The notes under the pieces: generated by a model | What the model was told of the DNA's origin: nothing | What the model saw: the letters and a program-made list of their open reading frames with translations, nothing else | Database searches by the model: none | Program-made: the position numbers and the translations under genes | In this document: in pieces, positions 29,262-38,269 of the stretch | Layout of the letters: each line of letters starts with the position of its first letter | How positions within the stretch are numbered: the first letter of the stretch is position 1 | Assembly: GCA_025452255.1 (NCBI GenBank) | Contig: CP104974.1 | Location: forward strand, 3,636,156-3,700,155 | Direction of reading: 5' to 3' | DNA length: 64,000 nt | DNA from: Devosia sp. A8/3-2 | GTDB lineage: Bacteria; Pseudomonadota; Alphaproteobacteria; Rhizobiales; Devosiaceae

Positions 29262-29352
29262 CCACAGGGGTGCTCCGTATAGCCGGGGCTGAGACGCGGG
29301 CGGCAAGCCTTCAAACCCTAGTAGCTGATCTGGGTAATACCAGCGGAGCGAG
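29262..29352 (+). promoter_or_regulatory. TPP (thiamine pyrophosphate) riboswitch
   Basis: The THI-box core is readable: CAGGGGTGC at 29265-29273, GGGGCTGAGA at 29285-29294, a variable stem, CCC at 29316-29318, then GCTGATCTGGGTAATACCAGCG at about 29324-29345 (consensus CTGATCTGGxTAATACCAGCG). It lies 9-15 bases before the ATG of the YkoF-like gene, close enough to block its ribosome-binding site when TPP binds. It therefore ties the whole downstream operon to thiamine supply. Confidence 0.92.
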
Positions 29353-29360
29353 GCAGGGCT

Positions 29361-29966
29361 ATGTATTCTGGCGCACAGATTTCCATCTATCCTATGGCCG
29401 ACGATTTTGTCGGTGTTATTCTTGGCGCTGAGCGCGCTTGAGTCCCTATCGGGACCGGCTGCAGGTGCAGACCGACGATATCTCAACCCTGTTGGTCGGG
29501 GCGCCCGAAGTGCTGTTTCCGGCCATGCGCGACCTGTTCGTCGCGGCGGCGAAGCAGCAAGCACTGCGTGCTGCATGCCACGATTTCGCGCGGTTGCCCA
29601 GGCGAGCCCGATGACGCGGTCTGCTACACCACCGAATATGGCGGGCCCGTCCTGCCGCTGGACCAGCGCAAGCAAATGGCGCTGGAGGCGGTGCAATCGG
29701 CGCCCGTGACCGATATGCCAAGCGCGGCGCAGTTCTCGCTCTATGTGATGGATACCGACGATCACATGGACGAAATCTATGGCTGCATCGACTTTCTCAA
29801 GCAGTCCGGCACCTTCGATCGCGCCAAGAATTTCTGCACCAAGCTGGGCGGTGACGCCGGTGCGGTTTTCGCGACGGTGCAGGCGGCACTTTGCCGGTTC
29901 GGCCCGCCTGAGGGACACGTCACCATCGACCTGACGGTCTCCGCTAACAGCCCGACACCGCGCTAG
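29361..29966 (+). CDS. YkoF-family thiamine/hydroxymethylpyrimidine-binding protein (frameshifted)
   Basis: ATG 29361 right after the riboswitch. Reads GAQISIYPMADDFVGVIL, LSPYRDRLQVQTDDISTLLV, VLHATISRGCPGEPDDAVCY, then the second repeat AAQFSLYVMDTDDHMDEIYG, NFCTKLGGDAGAVFATVQ and GHVTIDLTVSANSP. Two similar ACT-like halves with 'xxQhSLYpM' openings are the mark of YkoF, which binds the thiamine pyrimidine moiety. About 202 aa, normal. Breaks near 29432 and 29567 cancel each other. As the first gene under TPP control and next to ThiXYZ-type transporter genes, a role in pyrimidine-precursor uptake is well supported. Confidence 0.82.
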
Positions 29967-29978
29967 TTTACCCCCAGT

Positions 29979-30064
29979 AGACCTCATGGTGAGCCTCTCG
30001 AACCACGAGGTCGTGCCCGTCATGGTGCCACGACCTCGTCCTTCGACAAGCTCAGGATGAGGTC
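29979..30064. repeat. Intergenic inverted repeat (AGACCTCAT…ATGAGGTCT)
   Basis: Arms at 29979-30015 (starting AGACCTCATGGTGAGCC) and 30029-30064 (ending CTCAGGATGAGGTCT) are long imperfect complements, both containing the TCGAA/TTCGA core (CTCTCGAACCACGAGGTCGTG against CACGACCTCGTCCTTCGAC). This is the familiar 'CTTCGACAAGCTCAGGATGAGG' type of dispersed palindrome. It sits inside the thiamine-precursor operon between the YkoF-like and permease genes. Confidence 0.65.
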
Positions 30065-30099
30065 TGTTGGGATACCGCGCCCTACCCGGAAATCCTTTC

Positions 30100-30890
30100 A
30101 TGTCCACATCGCGCGCAATCGCGTCCAACCTCGGCAGAATCGCCCCGGCCCTGCTCTCGGTCGGCACGCTGATCCTGGCACTGGGAACTCTATGCCCGCT
30201 TTTCCGGCATTTCCCCGACCACCCTGCCGGCGCCGTCACGCGTTATCGCCCGAGCCGTACAAAACTGGCCTGCGCTGTTCGAGAACACCCTGCCCACCAT
30301 CAGCGCCACCCTATTGGGCTTTGCCTGTTCGCTGGCGGCGGCGTTCATTTTTTCGGTGCTGATCGATTTCTTCAAACCGTTGCGGAGGGCGCTGTTTCCG
30401 GTGTTCATCATCAGCCAGACGCTGCCCCCGGTCGCCATCGCGCCACTGATCGTGCTGTGGTTCGGCTTCGGGTTGGCGCCCAAGATCATGCTGGTGGCGC
30501 TCGTCACCTTCTTTCCCATGCTGGTGGCGCTGGTGCAGGGCTATGCGGCGACGGATGAGGATATCGAGGCGCTGCTGAGCTCGATGGGGGCGTCGCCGTT
30601 GCGCATTTTTTGCCTCGCGCGGCTGCCATCCTCCCTGCCCTATTTCTTCGCCGGCTTACGCATTTCCATCACCTATGCGGTGGTGGGCGCGATCTTTGCC
30701 GAATATGCCGGGGCCGCGAAGGGGCTGGGCATCTACATCCTCAATGCCAAGAACAATTTCCGCCCCGATCTGGTGTTGGCGGCCGTGCTGGTCAGCGCCA
30801 CGCTGACGCTGGTGCTGTTCGGCACCACAATCCTCATTCAGCGGCTGGCCATGCCACAGGAAAAGTTGGCCGCGGAGCTGCAAGCCATGA
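30100..30890 (+). CDS. thiX: ThiX-type ABC transporter permease (frameshifted)
   Basis: ATG 30100 (MSTSRAIASNLGRIAPALLS). Membrane helices throughout, with the EAA loop EALLSSMGASPLRIFCLARL and FAGLRISITYAVVGAIFAEY, typical of the BPD_transp_1 permeases for NMT1/ThiY-type ligands. Break near 30190 (LALG then WELYARFSGISPTTL). At its end the ORF runs in frame into the ATPase. If one base is restored near 30855 (CCATGCCACAGG, perhaps CCATGCCCTGGAGG) it would stop at TGA 30888-30890, overlapping the ATPase ATG as ATGA; that is the end used here. Inner membrane. Confidence 0.75.
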
Positions 30891-31645
30891 GCGCGGCCCG
30901 GTTGGAACTGCGCAAGCTGCGCAAGCGCTTTGGCGACCTCGACGTCCTCGCCGATATTTCGCTGTCGGTGCGGCCCGGCGAATTCGTCTCCATTCTCGGC
31001 CCTTCCGGCGCCGGAAAATCCACTATCTTCAAGCTGCTGACCGGCGGATTGCGGCCCGATGGCGGGGAGGTTCTCTTCGACGGAGCAGCGCTGGCCGAGG
31101 AGACGCAACCCTTCGCCTTCATGCCGCAGCGATGCGCTAATGCCACGGCGGCGGATCATCGACAATACGACACTGGGCCTTGAAGTGCAGGGCATGGCCC
31201 GCCAAGCCGCGCGCCAACGCGTCGCGCCACTCTTTGCCGAATTCGGGCTCGATGGCTTCGAGCAGCACTACCCGGTGCAATTGTCCGGCGGCATGCGCCA
31301 GCGCGCGGCCCTGCTGCGCACCGTGGTGCAGGATCGCGCCATGCTGCTGCTCGACGAGCCATTCGGCGCGCTCGATGCCCTCACCCGCAGCGGCATGCAG
31401 CGCTGGCTCGAGACCATGTGGGAGCACCACAATTGGACCGCCCTGCTGATCACCCATGATGTGCGCGAAGCGGTGTTCCTATCCGACCGCATCTATGTGC
31501 TGACCGAGCGCCCGGCCCGGGTGCTGCGCGAAATCATCGTGCCCCTGCCCCGCCCGCGCCGCGACTGGCTTCGCCCTGGGCCAGCGCCATCGAGGCCGAC
31601 ATTTTAGAAACCTTGCTCAATCCTCCATCGGATCAAAGGACGTGA
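30887..31645 (+). CDS. thiZ: ThiZ-type ABC transporter ATP-binding protein (frameshifted)
   Basis: From MSAARLELRKLRKRFGDLDV. Walker A GPSGAGKST, signature LSGGMRQR, Walker B LLLDEPFGALDALTR, switch THDVREAVFLSD. In the sequence as given it is fused in frame to the permease; separate genes with an ATGA overlap are more likely. Breaks near 31131 (PQR then DALMPRRRIIDNTTL) and near 31575 (DWLR then ASAIEADILETLLNPP); it then ends at TGA 31643-31645. Energises import of a thiamine pyrimidine precursor. Confidence 0.78.
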
Positions 31646-31647
31646 CC

Positions 31648-32643
31648 ATGCTTTCCCGCCGCAGTTTTTCGCCGCCATGCTTGCTACAAGCCTGCTCAGC
31701 ACACCCGCTTTCGCCCGGGCGCAAAGGTCACCATGGCGCTCGACTGGACGCCTAATACCAATCACATTGGCCTCTATGTGGCTAAAGCCAAAGGCTTCTA
31801 TGCCGAGGCCGGGCTGGACGTGGATATCTTGCCCTATAGCGACACCTCGGCCGGCGCGCTGGTAGCCAATCACGTCGCCGATTTCGGCATTTTCGGCACG
31901 ATATCGCTGATGACCCAGCGCACCGCCGGCGCCGATCTGGTCGCCACTTACGCCGTGGTGCAGACCGAGACCGGCCGCTCGGTGTTCAATGATGATCGCA
32001 CCGATATCCAGAGCCCCAAGGACCTCGATGGGCTGACCTATGGCGGCTTTGGCAGCGAATGGGAAAATGCGCTGATCGGCAGCATTATCCGCCATGATGG
32101 CGGCAAGGGCGAATTCGAAACGGTCACCTTGGGCACCTCCGCCTATGAAGCCACGGCCAATGGCGCGGTCGATTTCACGCTTGAAGTCTATACACGGAAG
32201 GGGTCAAGGCCGAGCTCGACAACGTAGCACAACGCGCCTTCCGCTATGCCGATTTCGGCGTGCCGGACCAGCACACCACCTTTATCGGCTCAAGCCGGGC
32301 CTATCTCGATGCCAATCCCGAAACCGCCGCGGCTTTCATGGCTGCAACCCAGCGCGGCTTCGCCTTTGCCGTCGAGCATCCCGATGAAGCAACGGACATC
32401 CTGCTGGCAGCCAATGAAGGCATGCTCGACCGCACCCTGATCCGCGCATCGCTGCAAGCCCTGATCGACGACCATTATCTGCAAACCGCCGATGGCGTGA
32501 TCGGCACGATCGACCCGGCCAAGATGGAAGCCACCGGGGACTATCTGTTCGCCGCAGGCATCCTGCGCGATGCTGATGGCGCTGTGGTAGCAGAGCGGCC
32601 CGACTTCGCGCCCTACTACAGCAATGCGTACCTGCCGGAATAA
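31648..32643 (+). CDS. thiY: ThiY-type periplasmic substrate-binding protein, NMT1 family (frameshifted)
   Basis: ATG 31648 (MLSRRSFFAAMLATSLLSTP, signal peptide). The mature protein opens VTMALDWTPNTNHIGLYVAK, the hallmark of the NMT1/THI5-like family that binds formylaminopyrimidine/HMP precursors. Further blocks are GFYAEAGLDVDILPYSDTSA and RAYLDANPETAAAFMAATQR. Breaks near 31665 (T5 run), 31726 and about 32200 (EVYTRKG for EVYTWEG). About 332 aa. Last gene of the TPP-regulated operon, 3 bases after the ATPase. Confidence 0.8.
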
Positions 32644-32718
32644 GGCACACCGCCTCACTAACGCATCTGATTATCTGCCAGTAGATTGAGGCACCGACGC
32701 TCCCCAACCACCGCATCT

Positions 32719-32791
32719 CCCTCGGGCTCGACCCGAGGGCCACTCACCGCTCGCGCCGGGCTGAGAAAGGCCCTCGGGTCGAGCCCGAGGG
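32719..32791. repeat. Paired palindromes CCCTCGGGCTCGACCCGAGGG
   Basis: CCCTCGGGCTCGACCCGAGGGCC at 32719-32741 and its reverse complement at 32769-32791, 27 bases apart. Each arm is itself palindromic, so the unit could fold as two hairpins or one long cruciform, like BIME-type paired REP elements. It lies between the convergent ThiY and sugar-binding-protein genes. Confidence 0.7.
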
Positions 32792-32824
32792 GGAACAGTG
32801 CTTGCGGCGGCGCAGCGGCCGCCA

Positions 32825-32850
32825 AAAACAAGGGGCGCCTAAGCGCCCCC
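32825..32850 (-). terminator. Rho-independent terminator of the sugar ABC operon
   Basis: Read leftward: GGGGCGC, loop TTAG, GCGCCCC, then TTGTTTTTGG. It starts about 19 bases after the stop of the binding-protein gene. Strong stem plus T run. Confidence 0.8.
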
Positions 32851-32868
32851 TGCCGTATCGCAAAAAAC

Positions 32869-33813
32869 TTAGAACGGGCTATCCGGGAAGTAGAACTGCT
32901 CGGCGTTTTCTCGGGTGATCAGCGGCGAACCCGGGATATAGCTGCCGGTGACCGGACCGTTGGAGACGAAGTGGTTGACCGTCACGTCCATCGCCGTGGC
33001 GATCTGGGCCGGCGGATAGAGCACGTCGACGGGCACGAGCGGATCACCATCCATCACGCCCTTGACGATTTCCTTCATGCCGGCGCCGCCAACCACGAAC
33101 ATTTCGCTTTCGCGGCCAGCCTGCTTGATGGCTTCGACCACGCCCGGGGTGATGTCGTCGTCCTGTGCCCAGACGCCGTCGATATCGGGGAAGCGAGCCG
33201 GAAGTCCTGCATCACCTCGAAGCCGTCGTCGCGGTTCCAGTTGGCGAACTTGTTGTCGAGCACGTTGATGCCCGAGCCTTCGATGGCGCCCATGAAGGCG
33301 TCAAAGCGTTCGGTGTCGAGCACGGTCGGAATGCCACGCAGGATGACGATATTGTCGCCCTCACCCGGGCGCGTCTTGATGTACTCGGCGGAGTTCACGC
33401 CCATTTCGGTGTTGTTGCCCGAAACATAGACGTCTCGGATGGACGGGTCAGTCAGGCCACGATCAACCACGGTGATGAAGGCCCCCAGATCCTTGACCGC
33501 ACGGACCGGCTCGGTCAGCGGCTCGGATTCAAACGGCAGCACGACGAGGGCCTGGATCTGGTGGACCGAAACCGGGTCTTCCGAGTCGCTGGCCTGATCG
33601 GCCGGGCCGTCAGCCGTCACGATGATGATGTCGATATTGGGATTAGCGGCTTCCGGGCGCTTTTCCGCTTCGGCAGCGTGCCAGTTCAGCCCGCCCATGA
33701 AGCCATGGGTAGCAGCCGGAATGGAAACGCCGATCTTGATCTGGTCCTGTGCGACGGCCGTCCCGACCAGCGCTGGTGGCCAATAGGCCCAGTGCGATTG
33801 CCTTCAAAGACAT
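32869..33813 (-). CDS. Ribose-type sugar ABC transporter substrate-binding protein (frameshifted)
   Basis: Start 33813 (MSLKAIALGLLATSA, signal peptide ending AVAQ once the break near 33768 is corrected: ALVGTAVAQDQIKIG). Peripla_BP_4 blocks: IGVSIPAATHGFMGGLNWHA, LVVLPFESEPLTEPV, ITVVDRGL and FDAFMGAIEGSGINVLDNK. A second break near 33195, where TTCCGGCTCGC stands for TTCCTGGCTCGC, leads into ARFPDIDGVWAQDDDITPGV. About 315 aa, periplasmic. Third gene of the JJ-type order ATPase, permease, binding protein; the gene nearest the LacI regulator is the ATPase. Confidence 0.85.
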
Positions 33814-33903
33814 ATCTAAAAGTCCTCCCTACCAATGTTTGGCACCGCAAAATGGCGCCGGTGATCCCGCCCCTTGCAAGGGCGTGAATTGCTTGCTGCG
33901 CGC

Positions 33904-34923
33904 CTACTCCGCCTTCTTCCGCCGGGTGCGGAGCGAGCCGCGCTGCAGATAGACCGCTGCCACGATGATCACGCCCTGCACTGCCCCATTGAGGTAGTTG
34001 GAGATGATCTCGGTGAGATTGAGAATATTGCCGATGGCGGTGAGGATCAGCGCGCCAATCACGGTGCCCCCGACCCGGCCGAAGCCACCCTTGAGCATGG
34101 TGCCGCCAATGATCACCGCCGCGATGGCTTCCAGTTCCCACAGCACGCCGGTGGCCGCCGAGGCCGAACCCGAGCGCGGCACATAGATGATGGTGGCGAG
34201 CGACACGCAGAGCCCCTGCAGCACGAAGGTGGCGGTGCGGACGCGGTCGACCTTGATGGCCGAATAGCGCGCCACGTGCTCGTTGCTGCCGATGGCCATG
34301 CAATAGCGGCCAAAGGCGGTGCGGTTCATCAGCACCCAGCCGATAATGGCCACGAAAATGAACACCCAGACCGGGATGGGGATGCGCAGGAAGCTGTCAT
34401 AATAAACCGGGCGATAGATATCGTGGGCGCCTGAGGCCAGCGACAGCGTGCCGCCATCGGCGAAATAGGTCACCAGTGAGCGGTAGATACCCATGGTGCC
34501 GAGCGTCACGATAAAGGCTTCGATCTTGGCCTTGGTGGTCAAAAAGCCATTGATGAAGCCCGCCCCCACGCCCGGGATCAGCGAACAGCCAACCCCGATC
34601 AGCACGGTCCAGATCGAGGCGCCCATCGAGCCCACGGTCCAGTTCATGACGATGATCATGACCCCGGCGATGAAGGCCGCCATCGAGCCCACCGACAGAT
34701 CGATGCCGCCGGCCGTGATGACAAAGGTGGCCCCCACCGCGATAATGCCGATAAAGGCCGAGCGGGTCAGGATATTGGTGACATTGCCTTCGTTGAGGAA
34801 GGCCGGATTGAGCGAATAGCCCAGGACCACCAACAGGACGAGCGCCAGCAGCGGTCCCAATGTCTTGAAGTCGATGCGCAAGCCTTTGGCCGGCTTGGCT
34901 GCCTCATGCGTTGATACGCTCAT
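33904..34923 (-). CDS. Ribose-type sugar ABC transporter permease
   Basis: Intact. ATG at 34923 (MSVSTHEAAKPAKGLRIDFK) lies behind AGTGGGG and overlaps the upstream ATPase by 20 bases; a GTG three codons earlier is possible. RbsC/XylH-type features: [60 protein letters not shown] and AAVIIGGTMLKGGFGRVGGT. About 339 aa with eight or more membrane helices. Forms the channel for the ligand bound by the next gene's product. Confidence 0.9.
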   Translation of the reverse strand: MSVSTHEAAKPAKGLRIDFKTLGPLLALVLLVVLGYSLNPAFLNEGNVTNILTRSAFIGIIAVGATFVITAGGIDLSVGSMAAFIAGVMIIVMNWTVGSMGASIWTVLIGVGCSLIPGVGAGFINGFLTTKAKIEAFIVTLGTMGIYRSLVTYFADGGTLSLASGAHDIYRPVYYDSFLRIPIPVWVFIFVAIIGWVLMNRTAFGRYCMAIGSNEHVARYSAIKVDRVRTATFVLQGLCVSLATIIYVPRSGSASAATGVLWELEAIAAVIIGGTMLKGGFGRVGGTVIGALILTAIGNILNLTEIISNYLNGAVQGVIIVAAVYLQRGSLRTRRKKAE

Positions 34924-36446
34924 CGTCCCCACTCTGCTTGATGCCTGCGGCGTACCGCATGATTTCTGCTTCCACGATTTCGGCGCCTTCGAGCTTGCCC
35001 GCCAGGCGCCCCTCCCGCATCACCAGCACGCGATGGCTCAGCCCGATCACTTCCTGCATCTCCGAGGAGATGACGATGATGGATTTGCCCTCGGCGGCCA
35101 GCGCCACGATGATGTGATAAATCTGTTGCTTGGTGCCGACATCGATGCCGCGCGTCGGCTCATCCATGATGATGATGTCCGGCTCGCTTTCCATGGTCTT
35201 GCCCAGCATCAGCTTTTGCTGATTGCCACCCGAAAGCTGGCCCACCCGCACCGAGGCGTCACGGGCGCGAATATCGAAACGCCGCACTGCGCGTTCGAGG
35301 GCCCTCGCCTCGCTATTACCATCGAGGAAAATGCCCTTGAGATGCTTTTTGAGCGTCAGCAGGGTCAGGTTCGGCTGCAGCCCCACATTGAGCAATAGCC
35401 CGCGTCCCTTGCGGTCCTTGGTCATATAGGCAACGCCGGCATCGACCGATTGCCCCACATGGGCGAAAGTGGCGCCCTTGCCGGCAACGGAAACTTCGCC
35501 CTCGCTCTTGTGGGTCAACCCCACAATGGCTTCGGCCACCGCCGTGCGGCCCGACCCGATCAGCCCGGCAAAGCCCGAGATTTCGCCCTTGCGCAGATCA
35601 AAGGAAATGTCCTTGACGCCCGGCGCCTTGAGCCCCCGCACCGAGAGCACCACTGGCGCATCGACATCGGGCTCCTGCTTGGGCGGGAACAGGTTGGAGA
35701 GTTCGCGCCCCACCATCATCTGGGCAATGGAATCAGGCGTCAGCGCCTCGGTTCCCACCGTGGCGATCAATTGCCCGTCGCGCAGCACGGTGACGCGCTG
35801 GGCCAGTTCCATGATTTCATCGAGCTTGTGGGAGATGAAGATCACTGCCACGCCGCGCGCCGTCAGGCGCCGGATCTGCTCGAACAGGGTCTGCGTTTCA
35901 CCCACCGAGAGCACAGCGGTCGGCTCGTCCATGATCAGCACGCGCGCATCGCGGCTGATGGCCTTGGCGATTTCCACCATCTGCTTGTCGGCAACCGACA
36001 GCGTATTGATGCGCGCATCGGGATCGACATGCACATGCAGCCGCTCCATCACCGCGACGGCGCGCTTGCGCATTTCGCCCGAGTCGAGAAAGCCGAATTT
36101 CTTGAGTTCGCGGCCGAGAAAGATCAGAATCCGCCACCGTCAGATGCTCGGCCGAGGTTGAGTTCTGGTGGATGAGCACGATGCCCAGCGCCTCGGCCTC
36201 GCCGTTGGGCGGCAGCGTTACGGTCTGCCCGTCATAGCTGATCGTGCCGGAGGTGGGCTGCTCGATGCCCGACAGAATCTTGATGAGGGTGGATTTGCCC
36301 GCGCCGTTCTCGCCGATAATGGCGTGCACTTCGCTCGGCTTGATGTCGAAATCGACACTGAACAGCACCAGGATTTCGCCGAACGACTTGGAAATCCTGT
36401 GCGCTGACAGGATGGCCGGCGTTGGCGTGCCTGCGGCACTATTCAT
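34904..36446 (-). CDS. Ribose-type sugar ABC transporter ATP-binding protein (frameshifted)
   Basis: Start 36446 (MNSAAGTPTPAILSAHRISK). Two tandem ATPase domains as in RbsA: first Walker [10 protein letters not shown] and Walker [13 protein letters not shown]; second domain GLIGSGRTAVAE, signature LSGGNQQK, Walker [15 protein letters not shown]. One break near 36133: GATTCTGATC on the coding strand probably stands for GATTCGATC (VADSIFLGRELKKFG). About 514 aa, normal. First gene of the leftward operon, divergent from the LacI regulator. Confidence 0.87.
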
Positions 36447-36507
36447 CGTGACATCTCCCCTAAAAAACGTGGCGGGTTTGCTCCCGCTCTTCGTCCATGG
36501 GCAGTGA

Positions 36508-36542
36508 TGTAAAGGTTTTCATGTTTGATGTAAAGGTTTACA
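36508..36542. promoter_or_regulatory. Two TGTAAAGGTTT(T/A)CA operators 21 bp apart
   Basis: TGTAAAGGTTTTCA at 36508-36521 and TGTAAAGGTTTACA at 36529-36542; the second has perfect TGTAAA/TTTACA arms. Centres are 21 bases apart, two helical turns, in the 207-base gap between the divergent sugar ABC operon and the LacI-family gene. Fits cooperative binding of a LacI-type repressor to both sites. Confidence 0.7.
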
Positions 36543-36653
36543 CAGCTGGAAAAGTGTATAAGCCTTGCCGACGGATATGGCGTAACCCGCGCCTTCTGCT
36601 AAAGGCAGCCAAAGCAGGACGCCCAAGCCGGATCGCGCGGGGCGGAGCGCCAA

Positions 36654-37679
36654 TTGCAGCACCAGAAGCTGGCCACGATAGAAGACGTTGCGGCGATTGC
36701 CGGCGTGTCGATCGCCACGGTCAGCCGCGCCATAAACGAGCCCACCAAGGTGGCCGACGAAACGCGCCGCCGCGTCACCGAAGCCATCGCCCAGACCGGC
36801 TATACGACCAATGCGATGGCGCGCTCGCTGCGCATGCGCCGCTCCAACATGATCCTGATTCTGGCGCCCGATGTGGGCGACCCGAATTTCTCCAACATTC
36901 TGGTCGGGCTCGAAACCGAGGCCAGCAAGCGCAGCTATGGCGTGCTGATCGGCAATACGCAAAACGATCCGGCCCGCGAGGCCGATTACCTGCGCTTCAT
37001 CAGCTCCAACCGGGCCGATGGGCTGATCCTGTTCACCGGCCACCTGCCCTATGGCTATGGCAATGATGCCGGCGAATCCCGCCTGCCGCCCATGGTGGCG
37101 GTCAACGAGCCGGTCTCCAATAGCGACGTGCCGTTTGTGGGCGTCGACAATTTCGAGGGCTCGCGTATCGCGGCCGAGCATCTGATTTCTCAGGGCCACC
37201 GCCGCATCGCCTTTATCGGCCGGTCCACCAGCAAGGCGGTCAATATCCTGCGCGAAAAGGGCTATCGCGCCGCCCTTGAAGGCCATGGCATCACCATCGA
37301 TCCCCGCCTGATCTCGGATGGCGACGGCACCACAGAGAGCGGCCGCGCGGCCACCGAACATATGTTCGTGCGCGACGTGCTGCCCACCGCGTTTTTATGC
37401 GTCAATGACGTCACCGCGCTCGGCGTCATCATCGCGCTGACCGCCCGACGCTATGAACTGCCGCGCCAGTTTTCGGTCATGGGCTTTGACGACATCACCT
37501 TTGCCAGCTTCGTCTCCCCCTCACTGACCACGATGAAACAACCGCGGTTGAAGATCGGCGAAGAAGCCATGGACCTGCTGCTGGCGCTGCTTGAAGGCAA
37601 GAGTGTCGCGCGCAAACAGGTGCTGCTGCGCAGCGAGCTGATCGTGCGGAATTCGGTGGGACAGGTTAGCCGAAGCTAG
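36654..37679 (+). CDS. LacI-family transcriptional regulator
   Basis: Intact, 341 aa. TTG at 36654 is used as start (QHQKLATIEDVAAIAGVSIA); another upstream start is not excluded. The N-terminal helix-turn-helix is ATIEDVAAIAGVSIATVSRA, followed by the hinge (NAMARSLRMRRSNMILILAP) and a periplasmic-binding-like ligand domain with FSVMGFDDITFASFVSPSLT. Divergent from the sugar ABC operon with two TGTAAA…TTTACA palindromes between, so it most likely represses that operon until its sugar is present. The stop overlaps the convergent next gene by four bases. Confidence 0.9.
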   Translation: MQHQKLATIEDVAAIAGVSIATVSRAINEPTKVADETRRRVTEAIAQTGYTTNAMARSLRMRRSNMILILAPDVGDPNFSNILVGLETEASKRSYGVLIGNTQNDPAREADYLRFISSNRADGLILFTGHLPYGYGNDAGESRLPPMVAVNEPVSNSDVPFVGVDNFEGSRIAAEHLISQGHRRIAFIGRSTSKAVNILREKGYRAALEGHGITIDPRLISDGDGTTESGRAATEHMFVRDVLPTAFLCVNDVTALGVIIALTARRYELPRQFSVMGFDDITFASFVSPSLTTMKQPRLKIGEEAMDLLLALLEGKSVARKQVLLRSELIVRNSVGQVSRS

Positions 37680-38257
37680 GCAATCACCAGCGACGAGGTC
37701 ACTTCCAGCGAGCGGTCTCGGCGTACGGCCTCCGCATCCCCCTCGCCTGCCCGTTCGGCCAGAACCCGGTCGCGCTCGCGGATCAGCGTTTCGATTTCGG
37801 GCTGGTATTGCGTCACGATGGCGGTGAGCCAGCGATTGACGAGGTAAGACGGCTTGACCAGCTGCATGTCGAAGCGGGGCAAAAGAGCGATGGTCGGCTC
37901 GGCAGCCAGCCAGTGTCGCCGACCACCCATTGGTTGACCGTGAACAGGCGATGCAGCTTGCCAAAGGGATCGACGCCGATGGCGATCAGGTGATGCACCG
38001 GGCCATTGGCACCGTCCGGGCGAGATAAAGCAATGGTAGTGGCCATGCTCGGTGCCATCGGCCGCGGGCAGATGGCAATGATAATACCACTGCCCGCCGC
38101 TTTCGGGGTCGAACACATCGCCGGGCGGATAATGCGCCCGAGCTTCGACCGAGGCCGCGTCGCGCAAGGTTTCGCGCAATACGTTTTCACCGGATTTGGC
38201 CAACAGCCGTTCGCAGAAGGCGGCCTCCTGCGCGGCGCGTTCGCGTTGCTCTTCCAT
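37676..38257 (-). CDS. Conserved hypothetical protein, DUF6969-like
   Basis: 194 codons, open throughout, from MEEQRERAAQEAAFCERLLA. GGQWYYHCHLPAADGTEHGH and YHCF form a His/Cys-rich patch typical of a small family annotated DUF6969. The middle (about 37918-38020) reads properly one frame over (RPDGANGPVHHLIAIGVDPF, KLHRLFTVNQWVVGDTWLAA), so two cancelling indels flank it; the left one, ACACTGGCTGG for ACACCTGGCTGG, follows the window's error pattern. Cytosolic, function unknown. It directly follows the Cys-repeat gene (12 bases), making it a likely member of that operon. Confidence 0.6.
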   Translation of the reverse strand: MEEQRERAAQEAAFCERLLAKSGENVLRETLRDAASVEARAHYPPGDVFDPESGGQWYYHCHLPAADGTEHGHYHCFISPGRCQWPGASPDRHRRRSLWQAASPVHGQPMGGRRHWLAAEPTIALLPRFDMQLVKPSYLVNRWLTAIVTQYQPEIETLIRERDRVLAERAGEGDAEAVRRDRSLEVTSSLVIA

Positions 38258-38269
38258 CCCCGCCCTCCG

